From contig OMUM01000185.1 in the NCBI GenBank assembly GCA_900314225.1, positions 1-34,142 of the forward strand: 34,142 nt of DNA, read 5' to 3'. The notes beneath the pieces are model-generated. The model was not told the origin of the DNA. It did no database searches and saw nothing but the letters and a program-made list of their open reading frames with translations. Both the position numbers and the translations under genes were made by a program. Of this stretch, positions 31,318 through 34,142 are shown piece by piece (within the stretch, counting starts at the first letter, position 1; the number at the start of each line of letters is the position of its first letter). The stretch is from an uncultured bacterium. GTDB lineage: Bacteria > Bacillota_I > Bacilli_A > RF39 > UBA660.

Positions 31318-31337
31318 ATTAATTAATAATCTATTTT
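31308..31337 (-). terminator. Rho-independent terminator of trpS (minus strand)
   Basis: AAAATAGATTA (31311-31321) pairs with TAATCTATTTT (31327-31337) with a 5-nt loop. The A-run on the plus strand (31308-31314) gives the T-run on the minus strand. On the plus strand only four T follow, so it works mainly for trpS. Confidence 0.8.
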
Positions 31338-32327
31338 CATTGCTTTTTTAACATCATTCATGACATTTTTTGCTTTTTCTTGTGCCTTTTTTGTCCCACT
31401 ATTTAAAATTTCTTCAACTAATTCAGGATTTTCCTCATATTTTTTTCTTCTATCTTGAATAGGCTTTAAGAAATTATTCATCGCCACTATTAACTCTTTT
31501 TTACACTGAACACAGCCACGACAACCTTTACGGCATTCTTCTTCAACAATTTTTGTATTTTCATAACTATTTATTAATTTATGATAATAATGAACCATGC
31601 AAACATCTGGGTTAGCCGGATCATCTTTTTTAATCTTATTTTTATCAGTTAATGCACCCATAACTTTCTTTTTTATAGTATCTTCATCATCAACTAAATA
31701 TATAGCATTACCTAAACTTTTACCCATTTTTTCATTTCCATCAAGTCCTTTAATTCTTTTATTTTCAGATAAATATGGAACTGGTTCTAATAAAGTTTCT
31801 CCATAAATTGAATTAAATTTTCTCACAATTTCTCTACATTGTTCAATCAAAGGTAATTGATCTTCTCCAACTGGAACAAGTTCACCCTTAAAAGCCGTAA
31901 TATCTGCAGCTTGTGACACAGGATATCCCAAAAAGCCATAAGTAATACTTTCTCCAGAATTACCAAATAACTCTTTTTTTTGAGCAATTTCATTCTTTAC
32001 TGTTGGATTTCTTTGAAGTCTCGCAACAGTAACTAAATTTCCATAATAAACAGTTAGTTCAGCAATTTCAGGTATCTTAGATTGAATAAAAAAATTAACT
32101 TTATTTGGGTCGAGTCCAATCGCAAGTAAATCTTTAGTTATTTCATAAACATTTACTCTAACTTTCTCTGGATTATTAAAATTATCAGTCAAAGCCTGTA
32201 CATCAGCAATCTCTAAATAGAATTCATAATCATCTTGTAATTTCAAATAATTTTGACAAGCTCCAAAATAATGACCTAAATGTAGGTTACCAGTTGGTCT
32301 AAGTCCTGTTAATATAGTTTTTTTCAT
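31323..32327 (-). CDS. trpS: Tryptophanyl-tRNA synthetase
   Basis: This 334-aa class I synthetase charges tRNA-Trp. The ATP-binding motifs are clear: PTGNLHLGH (11-19, the HIGH motif) and GNEKMGKSLGN (KMSKS motif, KMGKS at 200-204), with VPVGEDQ (151-157) in the tryptophan/ATP pocket. The length is that of bacterial TrpRS. Near the C-terminus there is a four-Cys cluster, CRKGCRGCVQCKK, which may bind a metal as seen in a subset of bacterial TrpRS. The ribosome site AGGAAGTG lies before the ATG. Unlike many Firmicutes trpS genes it has no T-box: the leader is only about a dozen bases if the promoter below is right. Confidence 0.97.
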   Translation of the reverse strand: MKKTILTGLRPTGNLHLGHYFGACQNYLKLQDDYEFYLEIADVQALTDNFNNPEKVRVNVYEITKDLLAIGLDPNKVNFFIQSKIPEIAELTVYYGNLVTVARLQRNPTVKNEIAQKKELFGNSGESITYGFLGYPVSQAADITAFKGELVPVGEDQLPLIEQCREIVRKFNSIYGETLLEPVPYLSENKRIKGLDGNEKMGKSLGNAIYLVDDEDTIKKKVMGALTDKNKIKKDDPANPDVCMVHYYHKLINSYENTKIVEEECRKGCRGCVQCKKELIVAMNNFLKPIQDRRKKYEENPELVEEILNSGTKKAQEKAKNVMNDVKKAMKIDY

Positions 32328-32347
32328 AATTTCACTTCCTGCTAACT

Positions 32348-32356
32348 ATTTTAACA
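32348..32356 (-). promoter_or_regulatory. Extended -10 promoter element for trpS (minus strand)
   Basis: On the minus strand TG-T-TAAAAT (-10 at 32348-32353, TG at 32355-32356) lies about 20 bases before the trpS start. The -35 at the 17-nt position (TAGAAT) is poor. Confidence 0.45.
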
Positions 32357-32395
32357 TATATTATTTATTGATTCTACTTTTTATTCAAGAGTTTT

Positions 32396-32406
32396 TATAA
32401 TATAAT
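32396..32406 (+). promoter_or_regulatory. Probable -10 region for the amidoligase-like gene
   Basis: Two overlapping TATAAT boxes (32396-32401 and 32401-32406). No good -35 is seen. An AGAGGTAG ribosome site follows before the ATG at 32430. Confidence 0.4.
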
Positions 32407-32429
32407 ATATCAACATAAGAGGTAGTATA

Positions 32430-33350
32430 ATGGAAAAAAATATTGGATTTAATGATAAATATAAATTTGGTATTGAAATTGAGTTTGCTAATGATGAAAA
32501 AATTTTGGATGAAATATATTATGATTCTTTAAAATATTTCATTCCAATTAAGTTTCAAATTAATCATAAATTATACCTAAATTTTTTTAATAGATGGATA
32601 TTAGATCATGATCTATCTGTTAGTAAAAACATAAATGGTAAGTATTATGGTGGAGAAGTTTCAAGCAGAATACTTACTGATGACATTGAAAGTTGGAAAG
32701 AATTAAAGAAGATATGTAAACTATTAAAAAGTAATAACTCATATATAGATACGCATTGTGGTGGACATATTAATATAGATATTTCTAGTTATTTAAATAA
32801 TCCAAAATTCTTTGAAGTTTTATATAAAACAATAATTGTTTATGAAGATGAAATTAGTAAGTTTTATATGGGTGATATGTATAAGATTAGAGACTCTAAA
32901 GAAAAGTATGCTAAATCAATGAAAGACAGATTATTTAATAATATTAACAAAGTAAATTTTTATAATAAAGATTTTATTGAGAATATTCGAGAAAATAGCC
33001 TTTCTTTTCGTATTGAAGATGGAATAAACTTTTTTAAATTATATAAAAGCAGTCTAATGGAAATTAGATATCCTAATAGTTCACTTAATCCAAATATTAT
33101 ACAAAATAATATTAATTTTTCTCTAAGTCTTATATCTGCTATTGGAGAAGATAAAATTGATTTAGATTTCCTAAATTACCTAATAAAAGCGGCTAAAAAA
33201 AATAAAGAAATATTTTATAATGATTTTAATAATTACTTTGAAAAAAATAAAAAATTTGATTATTTAATTAATCAAATTAGTTTAAATGAAAATTCTAAAA
33301 ATAATTTTAATAGCCAGTATCAAAAAGTCTTAAAAAAGACCAGTTATTAA
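32430..33350 (+). CDS. Amidoligase-like protein (putative ATP-dependent ligase)
   Basis: This 306-aa protein bears the pattern of the Amidoligase_2 family, COOH-NH2 ligases related to glutamine synthetase and GCS: KFGIEIEF (12-19), WILDHDLSV (56-64), GGEVSSRIL (74-82) and THCGGHINID (108-117), plus a later LMEIRYPNSSLNP that would hold an active-site Arg. The Glu, Asp and His residues of these motifs are expected to bind metal and ATP. Known members join amino acids or modify peptides and proteins; the substrate here is not indicated. The family is often phage- or accessory-gene associated, yet here it lies among housekeeping genes. It overlaps the convergent rhomboid gene by 21 bases. Confidence 0.75.
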   Translation: MEKNIGFNDKYKFGIEIEFANDEKILDEIYYDSLKYFIPIKFQINHKLYLNFFNRWILDHDLSVSKNINGKYYGGEVSSRILTDDIESWKELKKICKLLKSNNSYIDTHCGGHINIDISSYLNNPKFFEVLYKTIIVYEDEISKFYMGDMYKIRDSKEKYAKSMKDRLFNNINKVNFYNKDFIENIRENSLSFRIEDGINFFKLYKSSLMEIRYPNSSLNPNIIQNNINFSLSLISAIGEDKIDLDFLNYLIKAAKKNKEIFYNDFNNYFEKNKKFDYLINQISLNENSKNNFNSQYQKVLKKTSY

Positions 33351-33938
33351 ATCTAATAAAGAATTATGATTTAAAAAGTATATTCCAAATAATATTCCAC
33401 ATAATGCACCTAGTAGATGACCATCATGATACGTATTATCACGCTTTTTTGTAATTTTATCTTTTAATTCACTTATAACATAGAATATTAATATTAAAAG
33501 AACAGTTATTGGAATCTTCCCTTCACTAATATTCGCAAAAGAACTTAAAACTATTAACATATAAACATTACCACTAGCTCCACATATACTATATTTTGTA
33601 AATAATGAGTTATATACACCTATAACAAGAGAAGTAATTAGTAACATGATAAGTAAATTTATACTGCCATATTTTTCTTCTATCATAGGACCAACTAATA
33701 AAATATATAAAAAATTATGTACTAAATGATCCCAATTAGCATGACCTATACTATGTGTAATTAATCTTATATATGTTAAGGGACTTAAAAGAGATGATCT
33801 ATATGAAGAAAAAAAATATTCATTTGTTTTGCCTTTAGTTATAATATTTAAAAACCAAGCTAATAACGATAAAAACAAATAACTTATTATTACTACTGAA
33901 TTATAATCAAATTTTATATTATTAATATTAAATGTCAT
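33330..33938 (-). CDS. Rhomboid-family intramembrane serine protease
   Basis: This 202-aa polytopic protein has six or so helices. It shows the rhomboid signatures HANWDHLVHN (66-75), the catalytic Ser in GASGNVY (Ser122) and the catalytic His in GHLLGALCG (His174, pattern HxxGxxxG). Rhomboids cut membrane proteins within the bilayer. The length is that of the minimal bacterial form without extra domains. GGAAGGT precedes the ATG on the minus strand. Its 3' end overlaps the amidoligase-like gene tail to tail. Substrates are unknown; the anchored proteins of the surface locus are only one of many possibilities. Confidence 0.9.
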   Translation of the reverse strand: MTFNINNIKFDYNSVVIISYLFLSLLAWFLNIITKGKTNEYFFSSYRSSLLSPLTYIRLITHSIGHANWDHLVHNFLYILLVGPMIEEKYGSINLLIMLLITSLVIGVYNSLFTKYSICGASGNVYMLIVLSSFANISEGKIPITVLLILIFYVISELKDKITKKRDNTYHDGHLLGALCGILFGIYFLNHNSLLDLITGLF

Positions 33939-33963
33939 TTTATACCTTCCATATACATATATT

Positions 33964-33969
33964 ATTATA
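33964..33969 (-). promoter_or_regulatory. Probable -10 of the rhomboid gene (minus strand)
   Basis: TATAAT on the minus strand about 26 bases before the start codon. A 10-bp palindrome AAGATATCTT (33975-33984) sits just upstream, between -10 and -35. The -35 is weak. Confidence 0.4.
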
Positions 33970-34023
33970 CATTAAAGATATCTTATATGAAATATATAAT
34001 TTAATTTTGATTATTTTAAATTA

Positions 34024-34052
34024 TTGACAAATTTATTAAAATAGTATATCCT
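34024..34052 (+). promoter_or_regulatory. Promoter of the T-box leader
   Basis: -35 TTGACA (34024-34029), 17-nt spacer, -10 TATCCT (34047-34052). The T-box transcript would begin at about 34059. Confidence 0.6.
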
Positions 34053-34058
34053 AAACAA

Positions 34059-34142
34059 TGAAATCAATGAAGAAGAAGAGTAAATTTAATTAATTTGTAG
34101 AGAGTTAGGGTCTGGTGAAACCTAATAATTAATTGCTTTGAA
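34059..34142 (+). ncRNA. T-box riboswitch, 5' part (Stem I), cut by the window end
   Basis: The leader shows the order of Stem I elements of a T-box: AATGAAGAAGAAGAGTA (about 34066-34082, with the AGTA loop-E element at 34079-34082), AGAGAG (34099-34104), and the apical GGTGAAACC (34114-34122) held by TTAGG (34105-34109)/CCTAA (34121-34125). An outer AATTAATT pairing (34088-34095/34127-34134) supports the stem. A T-box senses uncharged tRNA and controls a synthetase or amino-acid gene. The specifier codon, antiterminator and target gene lie beyond 34142, so the amino acid cannot be read. Strand and gene direction point rightward. Confidence 0.85.

Noticed and set aside
32328..32429. Possible T-box for trpS.
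   Set aside because: The gap is about 100 bases, with a minus-strand promoter about 20 bases from the start; no AGAGAG/GGTG elements on the minus strand.
33975..33984. AAGATATCTT palindrome before the rhomboid gene as an operator.
   Set aside because: It is short and A+T-rich, so likely by chance; noted only within the promoter entry.
1..34142. Mycoplasma-type code with TGA as Trp.
   Set aside because: Trp residues at conserved sites are all TGG, and the one TGA ends a frame that would stop at TAG one codon later anyway.
1..34142. CRISPR arrays, rRNA, tRNA genes or insertion sequences.
   Set aside because: No spaced direct repeats, no tRNA-like cloverleaf or rRNA sequence, and no transposase frame found on reading both strands.

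Overview
The window is A+T-rich (roughly 70% or more by eye), densely coded DNA from a low-GC Gram-positive bacterium. Support for this comes from strong AGGAGG/AGGTGAT ribosome sites, sigma-A promoters that are often of the extended -10 (TGnTATAAT) type, a T-box leader, a sortase, and no outer-membrane parts. The standard code (table 11) fits: Trp is TGG, and of about 33 gene ends only one is TGA. The module content recalls uncultured gut Bacilli (RF39-like lineages); that placement is an inference.

Layout. 1-4918 is housekeeping: the tail of a dGTPase-like gene, a small membrane protein, greA, dxs, and a five-helix membrane protein. 5001-29677 is one large same-strand locus for a cell-surface machine. 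29702-34142 returns to ordinary genes: rhodanese, rmuC, a small membrane protein, trpS (minus), an amidoligase-like gene, a rhomboid protease (minus), and the start of a T-box riboswitch cut by the window end.

The surface locus combines two machines usually found apart. The first half looks like a Tad (type IVc) pilus: CpaB/RcpC-like, TadA/CpaF ATPase, TadB, TadC, a 49-aa pilin-like gene with its own promoter, two TadE-like pseudopilins and a TadZ-like protein. It is preceded by a sortase, a very large Cys-rich secreted protein and a DUF5411-like protein. The second half looks like a Gram-positive type IV secretion system (T4SS): two VirB2/TrbC-like small membrane proteins, a VirB6/TrbL-like protein, a VirB3/PrgI-like protein, VirB4 encoded as two overlapping genes, a wall hydrolase fusing SpoIID and C39-like domains, a lipid-side FG-GAP-like protein, and a VirD4-type coupling ATPase. 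The locus is bracketed by two related membrane-anchored surface proteins (5100-6911 and 28412-29647).

There is no relaxase, integrase, prepilin peptidase, secretin or att-like repeat in the window, and the flanks are housekeeping genes. The locus therefore looks like a resident chromosomal apparatus rather than a conjugative element. Internal promoters (about 5001, 14970, 17152, 17586, 26003) and terminators (17554-17581, 29648-29677) suggest several transcription units, with the two candidate fibre subunit genes individually promoted. My best reading is a chimeric Tad/T4SS surface apparatus for adhesion, protein export or DNA exchange. Its function is not determined by sequence alone.
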